Source: Leeuwenhoekiella sp044542075
GTDB taxonomy: Bacteria; Bacteroidota; Bacteroidia; Flavobacteriales; Flavobacteriaceae
Reading direction: 5' to 3'
Assembly (NCBI RefSeq): GCF_044542075.1
Contig: NZ_JBITTU010000002.1
Location: 248,001 to 312,000, forward strand
DNA length: 64,000 nt
Shown here: piece after piece, positions 32,009 to 40,913 of the stretch
Layout: every line of letters starts with the position of its first letter
Numbering within the stretch: the first letter of the stretch is position 1
Notes under the pieces: model-generated
What the model was told of the DNA's origin: nothing
What the model saw: only the letters and a program-made list of their open reading frames with translations
The model's database searches: none
Translations under genes and position numbers: made by a program

Positions 32009-33053
32009 TTTTATTTAAATAATAGGTTAAAAAGTCACCGGTATATCCTGTGCTTCCTGCTTCTTTAGCTGTATTTAATAGGGGAGACTTGATGCCGCTT
32101 TTAAAATATACTGCTCCTTTAAATACTCTGGCCTCATCCCATAAGCCAGCATCTATAAAATGCTGTAATGTTTGAGCACCACCCTCTATAATAACAGACT
32201 GTAAACCTTCAGTATGTAAGATATCGCAAATTTGCATAGGTAAATCAGAATTAAAATCTGCCTCATAATATTTTAAATTTTTTGAATGGGTTGACTCAGC
32301 TTCAGTTATAATTAAAGTAGTTACGCTTGCGTCATACAAGTAATTGTCTTTATTAATGCTTAAGTTTTTATCAATTACAATACGGGTAGGAGAGTTGCCA
32401 TACCATTCACGTGTCGTTAGACTGGGGTTGTCTGTCTTTGCAGTGGTAGATCCTACAAGGATACTCTGCTCTTCTGATCGCCATTTGTGTACAAGCTGTT
32501 TGCTTGCAGAGTTAGTAATCCAGAAAGGTTTTTTTTTGTCTCTTTTGCTGCTATCTGGAGCGATAAAACCATCAGCGCTTTCTGCCCATTTCAAGATTAT
32601 ATAAGGTCGTTTCTTATTATGGAATGTAAAAAAGCGTTTGTTTAGGTCCTGGCACAAATTTTCTAAGACTCCCACCTGTACTTCGCAACCTGCCTCGAGT
32701 AATTTTTTAATACCTCTTCCGGAAACTTCGTTAAAAGGATCTACGGTGCCTATAATTACTTTTTTAATTCCCTTAGCTATAATTAAATCGCTGCATGGAG
32801 GAGTTTTCCCGTAGTGACTGCACGGTTCTAAGCTTACATAAATAGTTGATTCTGCCAGAAGTTCCTTATTTATCACACTATTAATAGCGTTTACCTCGGC
32901 ATGTGGTTCACCAGATTTCTTATGCCAGCCTTCACCTATAATTTTATTGTTATGCACAATTACACTTCCTACCATTGGGTTAGGGTAGGTGGTGCCCAGT
33001 CCGTTTTTAGCCAGTTGCACGCAGCGAACCATGTATTTTTCGTGTATCTTCAC
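32001..33053 (-). CDS. ribD: Bifunctional riboflavin deaminase/reductase RibD
   Basis: A 350-residue enzyme if the GTG at 33051-33053 is the start (then KIHEKYMVRCVQLAKNGLG). The N-terminal deaminase domain has the zinc site His51-Ala-Glu53 and PCSHYGKTPPC (Cys78, Cys87); the reductase domain begins near residue 150 with RPYIILKWAESADGFI. It performs two consecutive steps from the GTP cyclohydrolase II product toward riboflavin. The frame is open further upstream, but that extension overlaps the divergent acetyltransferase gene and has no family resemblance, so it is rejected. The next gene is a HAD hydrolase. Confidence 0.94.
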   Translation of the reverse strand: MKIHEKYMVRCVQLAKNGLGTTYPNPMVGSVIVHNNKIIGEGWHKKSGEPHAEVNAINSVINKELLAESTIYVSLEPCSHYGKTPPCSDLIIAKGIKKVIIGTVDPFNEVSGRGIKKLLEAGCEVQVGVLENLCQDLNKRFFTFHNKKRPYIILKWAESADGFIAPDSSKRDKKKPFWITNSASKQLVHKWRSEEQSILVGSTTAKTDNPSLTTREWYGNSPTRIVIDKNLSINKDNYLYDASVTTLIITEAESTHSKNLKYYEADFNSDLPMQICDILHTEGLQSVIIEGGAQTLQHFIDAGLWDEARVFKGAVYFKSGIKSPLLNTAKEAGSTGYTGDFLTYYLNKND

Positions 33054-33087
33054 AAGCTCAAAAATACCAATTAAAACTAAGATACGA

Positions 33088-33567
33088 ATGCCTCTTATAA
33101 GACCTGTAGAACTCAACGATAATTTAGCTTTAGCAAAAACCATACGAGCGGTTTTAATTGAAATGGGAGTTCCTAAGGTAGGGACTGCATATGCAGATGA
33201 AGCTCTAGATTGTATGTATGAGACGTATAATGCTGCAAATAAGGAATATTTTGTCATTGAGGATCAAAATAGGCTTCTGGGCGGGGCAGGAATCGCACCG
33301 TTAGCCAATTATGAAGGTCCTGTTTGTGAGTTACAAAAAATGTATTTTCTTTCAGAAATACGGGGAAAGGGTTTTGGTTTGCAAATGATGCAAAGGTGTC
33401 TTGACTTTGCAAAAGAGGCAGGTTTTAAACAGGTTTATTTGGAGACTATGCCGTATATGAAAGATGCTCAAAAATTGTATGTGAAAGCAGGTTTTTATTA
33501 TATAGATGCTCCTTTGGGCAATACGGGACATAGTGCCTGTCCGGTTTACATGTTAAAAGATCTGTAG
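33088..33567 (+). CDS. GNAT-family N-acetyltransferase
   Basis: A 159-residue acetyltransferase starting MPLIRPVELNDNLAL at the ATG 33088; the frame is open upstream but that part is antisense to ribD and is not homologous. The acetyl-CoA loop is LSEIRGKGFGLQMMQRCL (about 88-105), followed by METMP-like LETMPYMKDAQKLYVKAGF, which resembles GNAT proteins of the amino-acid-acetyltransferase type. Substrate unknown. It ends one base before the prmC ATG, so the two are coupled. Only 34 bases separate its start from the divergent ribD start. Confidence 0.88.
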   Translation: MPLIRPVELNDNLALAKTIRAVLIEMGVPKVGTAYADEALDCMYETYNAANKEYFVIEDQNRLLGGAGIAPLANYEGPVCELQKMYFLSEIRGKGFGLQMMQRCLDFAKEAGFKQVYLETMPYMKDAQKLYVKAGFYYIDAPLGNTGHSACPVYMLKDL

Positions 33568-34416
33568 ATGAAATTAGTAAAGTTTAAAGCGCAGTTTTTT
33601 AAGCGATTAACGCCTAATTTTCCGCAGAGCGAAATCACTGCTTTTTTTAAAATATTAATTCAGAAATACCTGGGAATTCAGCCTGTAGACCTTGTTTTAA
33701 ATCCTGACAAAAACATTAAGATTAAAGAGTTAGAGCATCTTTTAGCAGCTAGAGAACGTCTGTTTAATAATGAACCGCTGCAATATATTATAGGTGAAAC
33801 AGAATTTTACGGCTATAACTTTACAGTTACACCAGATGTACTTATTCCCAGGCCCGAAACAGAAGAACTAGTAGAATGGATTCTATTAGATTTAAAAGAC
33901 AATGATACTTCTCAATTAAAAATTTTAGATATAGGAACCGGCTCTGGGTGCATAGCTGTTAGTTTGGCTAAAAATACAGATGCAAAAATAACAGCTCTTG
34001 ATGTTTCTGATAAAGCATTGCAACTTGCTGAGCATAATGCCGAATTAAATAAGGTTACTGTACAATTTGTTAAGTCTAACATATTAGAGATGGCAGAATT
34101 GCCTCTAAAGTATACTGTAATTGTATCAAATCCGCCTTACGTGCGTAATTTCGAAAAAGCTGAAATGCATCAGAATGTGCTGCGTCATGAACCGGATTTA
34201 GCTTTATTTGTAGATGATGATAACCCGCTTATATTTTATAAAAAAATAAGTGAATTGGCTTATAAAAGTTTAGAAGTTGATGGAGTTTTGTATTTCGAAA
34301 TCAATCAGTATCTTGGGGATGAGACGGTAAACCTTGTAAAAGAAGCAGGTTTTAAAACTGTAGAATTGCGAAATGATTTTGCAGGAAAATCTAGAATGAT
34401 AAAAGCAAAACGCTAA
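33568..34416 (+). CDS. prmC: Peptide chain release factor N5-glutamine methyltransferase PrmC
   Basis: A 282-residue protein with an N-terminal helical domain (1-80), PDVLIPRPETEELVEWI, the SAM-binding DIGTGSGCIAVSLA (121-134) and the catalytic NPPY (188-191). It methylates the glutamine of the GGQ motif in RF1 and RF2. It is flanked without gaps: the acetyltransferase gene ends at 33567, and the next gene overlaps its stop by TAATG. Confidence 0.97.
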   Translation: MKLVKFKAQFFKRLTPNFPQSEITAFFKILIQKYLGIQPVDLVLNPDKNIKIKELEHLLAARERLFNNEPLQYIIGETEFYGYNFTVTPDVLIPRPETEELVEWILLDLKDNDTSQLKILDIGTGSGCIAVSLAKNTDAKITALDVSDKALQLAEHNAELNKVTVQFVKSNILEMAELPLKYTVIVSNPPYVRNFEKAEMHQNVLRHEPDLALFVDDDNPLIFYKKISELAYKSLEVDGVLYFEINQYLGDETVNLVKEAGFKTVELRNDFAGKSRMIKAKR

Positions 34417-35006
34417 TGAATAATTTAAAATCTATCTGTGTTTTTTGCGGAAGCAGTGAAGGAACAGATTCGGCAATCATAATAGAGTCAGAATTGCTTG
34501 GCACTAAATTGGCAGAGCGCGATATCACGCTAATTTATGGTGGTTCTAAAATGGGCATAATGGGCAGGGTAGCTATAGCCTGCCTTGGTAATAAAGGAAA
34601 AGCTGTAGGCATTATCCCTGGTTTTTTAAAAACAAAAGAAATTGTACACGAAGGTCTTGATGAGCTTGTTACTACAGAAAACATGCACGAGCGTAAGCTC
34701 AAAATGCAAGAAATGAGTGATGGTTTTATAACACTTCCTGGAGGTTTTGGGACGTTTGAAGAGCTTTTTGAAATTATTACCTGGAGTCAGTTAGGATTAC
34801 ATCATAAACCTATAGGTATTTTAAATACAAATGGCTTTTACGATCATTTAATAGCTATGCTAGACGAGATGGTTAATAGAGGTTTTCTTAAAGCTGAAAA
34901 CAGAGCTTTACTCATAGAAGATACAGATGTTGATAGTCTGTTGAATAAGATGGAGCACTTTGTACCTGATTTAACTTCAAAATGGCTAAAGCCCGAAAAT
35001 ACCTAA
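34416..35006 (+). CDS. LOG family protein (TIGR00730-type)
   Basis: A 196-residue Rossmann-like protein with GGSKMGIMG (42-50) and the signature PGGFGTFEE (108-116) of the LOG/lysine-decarboxylase-like family. Characterised members remove ribose 5-phosphate from nucleoside monophosphates, including cytokinin precursors; the old name 'lysine decarboxylase' is misleading. miaA, which makes isopentenyl-modified tRNA, is in the window but not linked to this gene. It is coupled to prmC by TAATG. Confidence 0.92.
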   Translation: MNNLKSICVFCGSSEGTDSAIIIESELLGTKLAERDITLIYGGSKMGIMGRVAIACLGNKGKAVGIIPGFLKTKEIVHEGLDELVTTENMHERKLKMQEMSDGFITLPGGFGTFEELFEIITWSQLGLHHKPIGILNTNGFYDHLIAMLDEMVNRGFLKAENRALLIEDTDVDSLLNKMEHFVPDLTSKWLKPENT

Positions 35007-35059
35007 TACGTATCAAAATTTTCGTTTAAAAATAATTACACTACTTCTATCTAGTTTTA

Positions 35060-37051
35060 ATGGATACTCAGCAAAAAATACAAACACTACGCGAAGAATT
35101 GCGCCAGCATAATTATAATTATTATGTGCTTGATAAGCCGGAAATAGATGATTTTACATTTGATCAAAAACTAAAAGAATTACAAGCCTTAGAGCAGGCT
35201 CATCCAGAATATTTTGATGCAAATTCTCCATCGCTTCGGGTAGGTGGGCAAATCACTAAGAATTTTAATACCGTTAAACATGAAACGCGTATGTATTCTT
35301 TAGATAATAGTTATTCCCTTGAAGATTTAGAAGATTGGGAAAAGCGTATAAAGAAGATGGTAGATGGGGAGGTTGAGTATGTCTGCGAACTTAAATACGA
35401 TGGTGCTTCTATAAGCTTGACTTATGAGAAAGGTGAATTAATACGTGCGGTTACCCGTGGCGATGGGGTACAAGGTGATGATGTCACAAATAATATTAAA
35501 ACCATACGCACAGTACCCTTAAAATTAAAAGGCGATTTTCCTGAAAAATTTGATATTCGGGGAGAGATTGTACTTCCTTTAGCTGGTTTTGCTGCTATGA
35601 ATGCAGAGCGTGTTGAAGCCGGTGAAGAGCCTTATAGCAATCCGCGGAATACGGCATCCGGGAGTCTTAAATTGCAAGATAGTGCAGAGGTGGCCAAAAG
35701 ACCTTTAGAGTGTTTGTTGTATAGTATTGTAGGTGAAAATTTAAATATAAAATCGCAATTTGAAAGTTTAGAAAAAGCCCGTTCCTGGGGTTTTAAAGTG
35801 CCTGAAGTTGCAAAACTCACCGCTTCAACAGATGAGACTTTTAAATTTTTAGATTATTGGGATGTACATCGCCACGAGTTACCCTACGAGACTGATGGTG
35901 TGGTTATTAAAGTAAATAATTTTCAGCAACAGGAAGAACTTGGTTTTACTGCAAAAGCACCACGATGGGCTATGGCCTACAAATTTAAAACCGAGCAAGC
36001 TGAAACCGTATTAGAAAAAATAACTTACCAGGTAGGACGTACCGGTGCAATTACACCCGTGGCAAATTTAAATGCAGTACAACTTGCAGGAACAATAGTT
36101 AAACGCGCTTCTCTACACAATGCAGATCAAATTGAAAAATTAGATATCCGGGAAGGTGACACGGTTTATGTAGAAAAGGGTGGTGAAATAATACCGAAAA
36201 TTGTAGGTGTAGATTTTGAAAAACGAAGTTCAGACTCAACTCCCACGCAATATATTACGAGTTGTCCTGAGTGTGATACTACCCTTGTGAGACAGCCTGG
36301 TGAAGCACAGCATTATTGCCCTAACGCAAGTGGTTGCCCTCCTCAAATTATAGGAAGAATACAACATTACATTTCTAGAAAAGCCTTGGATATAGAAGGT
36401 CTTGGAGGCGAGACGGTAGCATTGCTTGTAAATAATGGACTAATAAAAAACTATGCAGACCTTTATGATTTAAGAAAGGAAGATATTTTACCCTTAGATA
36501 GAATGGCAGAGAAATCTGCTGTTAATTTAGTAAAAGGCGTTGAGTCTTCTAAAAATATTCCTTTTGAGCGCGTGCTTTTTGGGCTAGGAATTCGATTTGT
36601 GGGCGAGACTGTTGCTCGTAAACTTGCCAAACAATTTAAAAGCATCGAAGTTTTAGCTCAGGCCACTTTTGACGAGTTGATAGCCGTAGATGAGATTGGG
36701 GAGCGTATTGCGCAAAGTGTTGTTGAGTTTTTTGCTTCCGAAGAAAATAAAGTTTTAATAGATAAACTTAAAAATCACGGTATACAATTAGAGCTTGATG
36801 CTGCAGTACTTGAGAATCAAACCGAAAAGTTGAAAGGAAGTATTTTTGTAATTTCTGGAGTGTTTACACAGGTCTCACGCACCGAGCTCAAAAAAATGAT
36901 TGAAGATAACGGAGGTAAAGCTTCGGGAAGTATTTCTTCAAAAACAAATTATCTGGTGGCTGGTGAGAATATGGGGCCAAGTAAACGTGAAAAAGCGGAA
37001 AAATTGAATGTGCCTATCATTACTGAAAGTGAATTTCTAGCTATGATATAG
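35060..37051 (+). CDS. ligA: NAD-dependent DNA ligase LigA
   Basis: A 663-residue ligase with all domains: Ia NAD-binding start, the adenylation domain with the catalytic lysine in CELKYDGASISL (Lys112), the OB fold, a four-cysteine zinc finger (CPECDTTL ... YCPNASGCP), helix-hairpin-helix repeats (about 500-575) and a C-terminal BRCT domain ending KLNVPIITESEFLAMI. It seals nicks in replication and repair. It starts 53 bases after the LOG gene and is probably the last gene of that unit. Confidence 0.98.
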   Translation: MDTQQKIQTLREELRQHNYNYYVLDKPEIDDFTFDQKLKELQALEQAHPEYFDANSPSLRVGGQITKNFNTVKHETRMYSLDNSYSLEDLEDWEKRIKKMVDGEVEYVCELKYDGASISLTYEKGELIRAVTRGDGVQGDDVTNNIKTIRTVPLKLKGDFPEKFDIRGEIVLPLAGFAAMNAERVEAGEEPYSNPRNTASGSLKLQDSAEVAKRPLECLLYSIVGENLNIKSQFESLEKARSWGFKVPEVAKLTASTDETFKFLDYWDVHRHELPYETDGVVIKVNNFQQQEELGFTAKAPRWAMAYKFKTEQAETVLEKITYQVGRTGAITPVANLNAVQLAGTIVKRASLHNADQIEKLDIREGDTVYVEKGGEIIPKIVGVDFEKRSSDSTPTQYITSCPECDTTLVRQPGEAQHYCPNASGCPPQIIGRIQHYISRKALDIEGLGGETVALLVNNGLIKNYADLYDLRKEDILPLDRMAEKSAVNLVKGVESSKNIPFERVLFGLGIRFVGETVARKLAKQFKSIEVLAQATFDELIAVDEIGERIAQSVVEFFASEENKVLIDKLKNHGIQLELDAAVLENQTEKLKGSIFVISGVFTQVSRTELKKMIEDNGGKASGSISSKTNYLVAGENMGPSKREKAEKLNVPIITESEFLAMI

Positions 37052-37147
37052 GTTTATATTCAATAACTTAAAAACTTAAACTAAGAAATTTGCGTAGTTA
37101 TACATCAATATTTTATTTAGTACCACTCAATTTTTAAGAACTCATAA

Positions 37148-37837
37148 ATGAGATTAAAAATTTTATTATTCTTATTCTTAATTCTAGGTTTTACCGAAAT
37201 AATATTGGTTTCATTAGAAATTGATAATTCTATAATTTTACGACCCCTATGTGCGATATTAATTTACGCGTTTTATTATTTCAACTCACATAGACATAAT
37301 TTATATTTTATAATCTATTTAAGTTGTGAGTTAATTAACGAGACTTTTTTCTTAATTAACTTTGAACGCTATTTTTCATTAGTGCTAGGCGGTTATGTAT
37401 TAGCTACATTTACGATGATTTATCATTTATGGCCTGTTTTCAAGAAAGTAGGTTTCACGTTAGATAGAGATGCTTTATTTAAAACTATCTTAGGGCTTTT
37501 AGGGATTCTGTATGCATTTTGGGAGTTAACGTTACTGGTTTTTGATAATTTACCAAACAATATTATTTTCTTTCCGGCATTGGTAGCGCTCTTATCCTGG
37601 ATTTTCTTTTGCTCTATAATACCTATAAGAAACAGGCACCCAGATAATTTTTTATTATATATAATGGGAGGCTCTATGGCAGTTATGGCACCTACCATGT
37701 TTATATATACGTTTTTATGGAGTTATATGCCTGTATTAATCTTAAGTCTTCTTTCTATGATGTTATTAAAACTTAGTATGGTATGGTATTTAATTAAACT
37801 AGATGGCATTCTCAACTCAAAGGAATCTTATTTCTGA
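37148..37837 (+). CDS. Orphan polytopic membrane protein, paralogue 1
   Basis: A 229-residue protein with about eight hydrophobic helices and short polar loops. I do not recognise a family with confidence; the topology and an early LRPL segment weakly recall YhhN/TMEM86 lysoplasmalogenases, but the GD residues of that family are not where expected. The loop CSIIPIRNRHPDNFLLY (about 167-183) is clearly repeated in the next gene as CSLIPLRHRSPHNYKTY. The two genes appear to be tandem duplicates. Codon use is AT-rich like its neighbours. Confidence 0.75.
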   Translation: MRLKILLFLFLILGFTEIILVSLEIDNSIILRPLCAILIYAFYYFNSHRHNLYFIIYLSCELINETFFLINFERYFSLVLGGYVLATFTMIYHLWPVFKKVGFTLDRDALFKTILGLLGILYAFWELTLLVFDNLPNNIIFFPALVALLSWIFFCSIIPIRNRHPDNFLLYIMGGSMAVMAPTMFIYTFLWSYMPVLILSLLSMMLLKLSMVWYLIKLDGILNSKESYF

Positions 37838-37949
37838 AAGAAAATTCATTCATAAAATGAGCTTCGGTATTTTTTTATTAATATGATATCTGTATTTTTT
37901 GTTATTTTACAGATAAATTATTAAATATAATAACCAATTTCCCTTAGCT

Positions 37950-38663
37950 GTGAATAAAACAATTAGCCTTTCTTTAAAGCCAATAAAATATTGGTATTTG
38001 GCAATTGTTAGTTGTTTGTGCTATATTTTGGTTTCAGAATTAAAAATCGAATGGGGATTTTATTTAAAGCCGGTCTATTTTATTTTTTTTTATGCTTATT
38101 ACTATTCTTCCACTAAGAAGCATAATATTATCCTAATAGTGTTTCACCTTTCCTCCTTAATTGCCGAAATATTTTTTCTATTAGATCTTAATCTATTTTT
38201 TGATGAGGTTCTTTATTTCTATATGATTGCAGTTTTTGCAATGTTTTTATTTTTTGCGCCTATTTTAAAAATAAGATCTCAAAAAATAACTAAAGAAATG
38301 TTGCTTGAGCCGGTGCTCGGCGTTCTGTTTGCTGCCTATTTAATAATACATCTTTTAGCGGTTTTTTATGAGAGCGTACCTAATAAACCGCTCTTTCTAA
38401 TCGGCGGAATTTTATTATTTATTTTTACCGCAATTTGCTCATTAATACCTTTAAGGCACAGAAGTCCTCATAATTATAAAACCTATATCATAGCTGCAGC
38501 ACTATTGATAGAGTGTATCACAGGTTTTATTTATTATTATAGTTTGAGTATACCTATAATTTTATCATTACTCAACATCGCCATATGCTTTCATAAAACG
38601 GCCGCAACATCTTATTTTGTAGATGTGCATAATGCACTAAATGACGAGAAAGATTATATATAA
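37950..38663 (+). CDS. Orphan polytopic membrane protein, paralogue 2
   Basis: A 237-residue protein with about eight hydrophobic helices, paralogous to the product of 37148-37837: the same length, the same helix layout and the shared loop with IPLRHRSPHN. A GTG (37950) is the apparent start, since there is no ATG close by and the upstream frame has no similarity. An early YLKPVYF segment parallels ILRPLCA of the first copy and weakly resembles YhhN proteins. The gene ends 3 bases before the stop of the convergent metallophosphatase gene. Confidence 0.72.
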   Translation: MNKTISLSLKPIKYWYLAIVSCLCYILVSELKIEWGFYLKPVYFIFFYAYYYSSTKKHNIILIVFHLSSLIAEIFFLLDLNLFFDEVLYFYMIAVFAMFLFFAPILKIRSQKITKEMLLEPVLGVLFAAYLIIHLLAVFYESVPNKPLFLIGGILLFIFTAICSLIPLRHRSPHNYKTYIIAAALLIECITGFIYYYSLSIPIILSLLNIAICFHKTAATSYFVDVHNALNDEKDYI

Positions 38664-38666
38664 TTT

Positions 38667-39575
38667 TTAAACTTGAATAACAGTAGCTGTACTTGATTTA
38701 TTTCCGGTAGCGTCAAACTCAAAGTCAATCCTACCTACATTTATACCGGCCCAACCTACCTGATTGACTAAAACATTTTTTTGATCTAGATTAGTAACAA
38801 TTTCAGGCTTCGGAAGAAACGTGTGTGTATGACCACCTATTATTAAGTCTATATTTCTGCTTTTTGCAGCAAGCGATAGATCTGATATTTTATCAAATTT
38901 GTATTCATATCCTAGATGAGACAGACAGATAATTAAGTCGCATTTGTGCTCTTCTTTTAAGATGCGCGTCATATCCTGGGTGATTTCAAGCGGATCTAAA
39001 TATTTAGTCTCTTTTGATAATGCTTCGGTTACTAAACCTTGTAGTTGTATACCTAATCCAAAAACACCAATTTTTATTCCGTCTTTAATAAAAATCTCAT
39101 ACGGTTTTGTAAGTCCTTCCATCACCGTATTTGTAAAATCGTAATTAGAGCTTATCATTTTAAAAGAAGCATTAGGCATTTGAGCAGCCAGACCACCTAC
39201 GCCGTTGTCAAAGTCATGATTGCCTATAGTAGCGGCGTCATAACCCATCATACTCATAAGTTTAAACTCAAGCTCACCGCCATAAAAGTTAAAATAGGGC
39301 GTCCCTTGAAAGATGTCACCGGCATCAAGAACGAGCGTATTTGGGTTTTCTTTACGTATGTTTTGAATAAGCGTAAGACGTCTTGCTACTCCACCTTGAT
39401 TTGCAAAAGAAGGATCTTCTGCAGGAAAAGGTTCTATATGACTGTGCACATCATTAGTATGTAAAATTGTGATCTTGCGCGATTTTTTTGTACCAGCAAA
39501 AAGGTTGAGGCCAGGTGTAGCACTTAGTAAAGCGGTAGCAGCTCCTGTCTGAATTAAAAACTTTCTTCTTTCCAT
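38667..39575 (-). CDS. Metallophosphatase, 5'-nucleotidase N-terminal domain, Tat-exported
   Basis: A 302-residue protein that starts MERRKFLIQTGAA, a twin-arginine signal, then the calcineurin-like metallophosphoesterase domain of UshA/5'-nucleotidases: HTNDVHSHIEP, DAGDIFQGTPYF, GNHDFDNG, LSHLGY and GGHTHTF supply the two-metal site. The C-terminal substrate domain of the classical enzyme is missing but is encoded by the gene just upstream on the same strand. Together they should hydrolyse nucleotides or related phosphoesters in the periplasm. Confidence 0.93.
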   Translation of the reverse strand: MERRKFLIQTGAATALLSATPGLNLFAGTKKSRKITILHTNDVHSHIEPFPAEDPSFANQGGVARRLTLIQNIRKENPNTLVLDAGDIFQGTPYFNFYGGELEFKLMSMMGYDAATIGNHDFDNGVGGLAAQMPNASFKMISSNYDFTNTVMEGLTKPYEIFIKDGIKIGVFGLGIQLQGLVTEALSKETKYLDPLEITQDMTRILKEEHKCDLIICLSHLGYEYKFDKISDLSLAAKSRNIDLIIGGHTHTFLPKPEIVTNLDQKNVLVNQVGWAGINVGRIDFEFDATGNKSSTATVIQV

Positions 39576-39580
39576 AGGAC

Positions 39581-40330
39581 TTATTTTTTAATGAAACGGG
39601 TGTCACGCTTTGGTGCAATAGTATCTTGTTTTTTAAAATGATCAATTAATATAGTTCTCATTTTATAATCTAAAATCTCAATAGTTTTAGGATTAGTAAA
39701 GAAAACCATCCCGTCACCACCTTGTTGTAAATAATCGTTTGTAGCTATAAAGTAAGTTTTGCCATTTTCTATAGGTTTCCCATTTATCAAAGCAGAATCA
39801 ATATCATCGTTAGCATTAAGAATGAGTTGCATATTAGCAATAGGATGTGCTTTGCCAGATTTTAAATATTGAAACATAGCACGAGCCTCATCACTTGATA
39901 TTTCAACAACCACTATACTATTTTCAAAAGGCATAATTTCATAAGCTGTGCCCATTGTAACATTGCCTGCACGTAAAACAGAGCGAATACCGCCGTGATT
40001 TAAAACAACACCGTCAATGTGTTTGCCAGATCGTTTAAAAAATACAGGATCACAAAATTCTAAAACAGCGTCTGCCATCATATTTCCTATAGCAGTATTG
40101 TATGGTCCGTCTGACTTAGAAAGACTTTCAGGAGCATAGGCGAGTATTGCATTCATCTCTTCATCTATGCGCTTTTTATAAGGAGCTATATACTCTATAA
40201 CCGAAAGATCTGAAGCGATACTGTCTGTAATGTTTATTTGTTTTCCTTGAATACTAGTAAGCGTAGCTTGTGATTGCTTGCAGGCGACTAGAAGAAAGCC
40301 TAAAAGCGCAAGAGAATATAATCTAATCAT
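39581..40330 (-). CDS. 5'-nucleotidase C-terminal domain lipoprotein
   Basis: A 249-residue protein with a lipoprotein signal (GFLLVAC, Cys17) and the 5'-nucleotidase C-terminal domain: GNMMADAVLEF, LNHGGIRSVLRAGNVTMG, EIMPFENSIVVVEIS and TNDYLQQGGDGMVFF, which form the substrate-binding pocket of UshA-like enzymes. It has no metal-binding half. That half is encoded 5 bases downstream, so the classical two-domain enzyme is split into two polypeptides with different export routes: Sec/lipoprotein here, Tat for the partner. Confidence 0.92.
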   Translation of the reverse strand: MIRLYSLALLGFLLVACKQSQATLTSIQGKQINITDSIASDLSVIEYIAPYKKRIDEEMNAILAYAPESLSKSDGPYNTAIGNMMADAVLEFCDPVFFKRSGKHIDGVVLNHGGIRSVLRAGNVTMGTAYEIMPFENSIVVVEISSDEARAMFQYLKSGKAHPIANMQLILNANDDIDSALINGKPIENGKTYFIATNDYLQQGGDGMVFFTNPKTIEILDYKMRTILIDHFKKQDTIAPKRDTRFIKK

Positions 40331-40396
40331 TTGGTATAAAAATTAGCGGTGTGCATTGAGGTATAATTGTCTACATTTGCCGCAAAACAAAGGTAA

Positions 40397-40912
40397 ATGT
40401 TTTTGGACGGTTGGAAACAATATTCGCTTAAAAGTAAACTTCAAAAAAGTCTAAAACCCATCCAAAATTCTCAAAATAAAATTGGGGAAGGAGTGGGTGT
40501 TTTGTTTGATTCACGAGATTTTCAGGATGAAAAACAGTTAGAAGCGTTAGCAAAATGTGTTTCTGCAACTTCAGAAATCTCTTTATTTGTGTATTTAGAG
40601 AATCAAAATCAAAGTAATTTTAGTGTTAGTGAAGTTTTTTCTAAAAAAGATTTTACAGTCTTGGGAGCAATTAAAAACGAAAAATTAAATGCTTTTATAG
40701 ATAAACCTTTTAAGATCTTAATAAGTTATTACCACAGAGAAAATGTATTTTTGGAGTTTGTTACATCTCAGTCTAAAGCCGATTTTAAGGCAGGATTACC
40801 TGTTAAAAACAGTACTGTAAATGATTTAATCATTAAAACAGATTTAGTTAATGTTAAATTGTTTGAACAAGAGTTAGTTAAGTATTTGAAAATATTAAAC
40901 CGCATAGAATAG
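40397..40912 (+). CDS. DUF6913-type protein of unknown function
   Basis: A 171-residue soluble protein that I recognise as the DUF6913 type of Flavobacteriaceae, commonly next to dapA. It has no signal peptide, membrane segment or catalytic motif that I can see. Parts such as GEGVGVLFDSRDFQD and LDKPFKILI-like FIDKPFKILISYYHREN look like a small alpha/beta fold. Only one base lies between its stop and the dapA start, so the two are co-transcribed. A TACATTTG element (40372-40379) may be the promoter -7. A link to lysine/wall synthesis is inference from position. Confidence 0.75.
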   Translation: MFLDGWKQYSLKSKLQKSLKPIQNSQNKIGEGVGVLFDSRDFQDEKQLEALAKCVSATSEISLFVYLENQNQSNFSVSEVFSKKDFTVLGAIKNEKLNAFIDKPFKILISYYHRENVFLEFVTSQSKADFKAGLPVKNSTVNDLIIKTDLVNVKLFEQELVKYLKILNRIE

Positions 40913-40913
40913 C

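Noticed and set aside
33054..33257. A 68-codon N-terminal extension of ribD
   Set aside because: It overlaps the divergent acetyltransferase gene and has no RibD similarity; the family start matches the GTG at 33051-33053.
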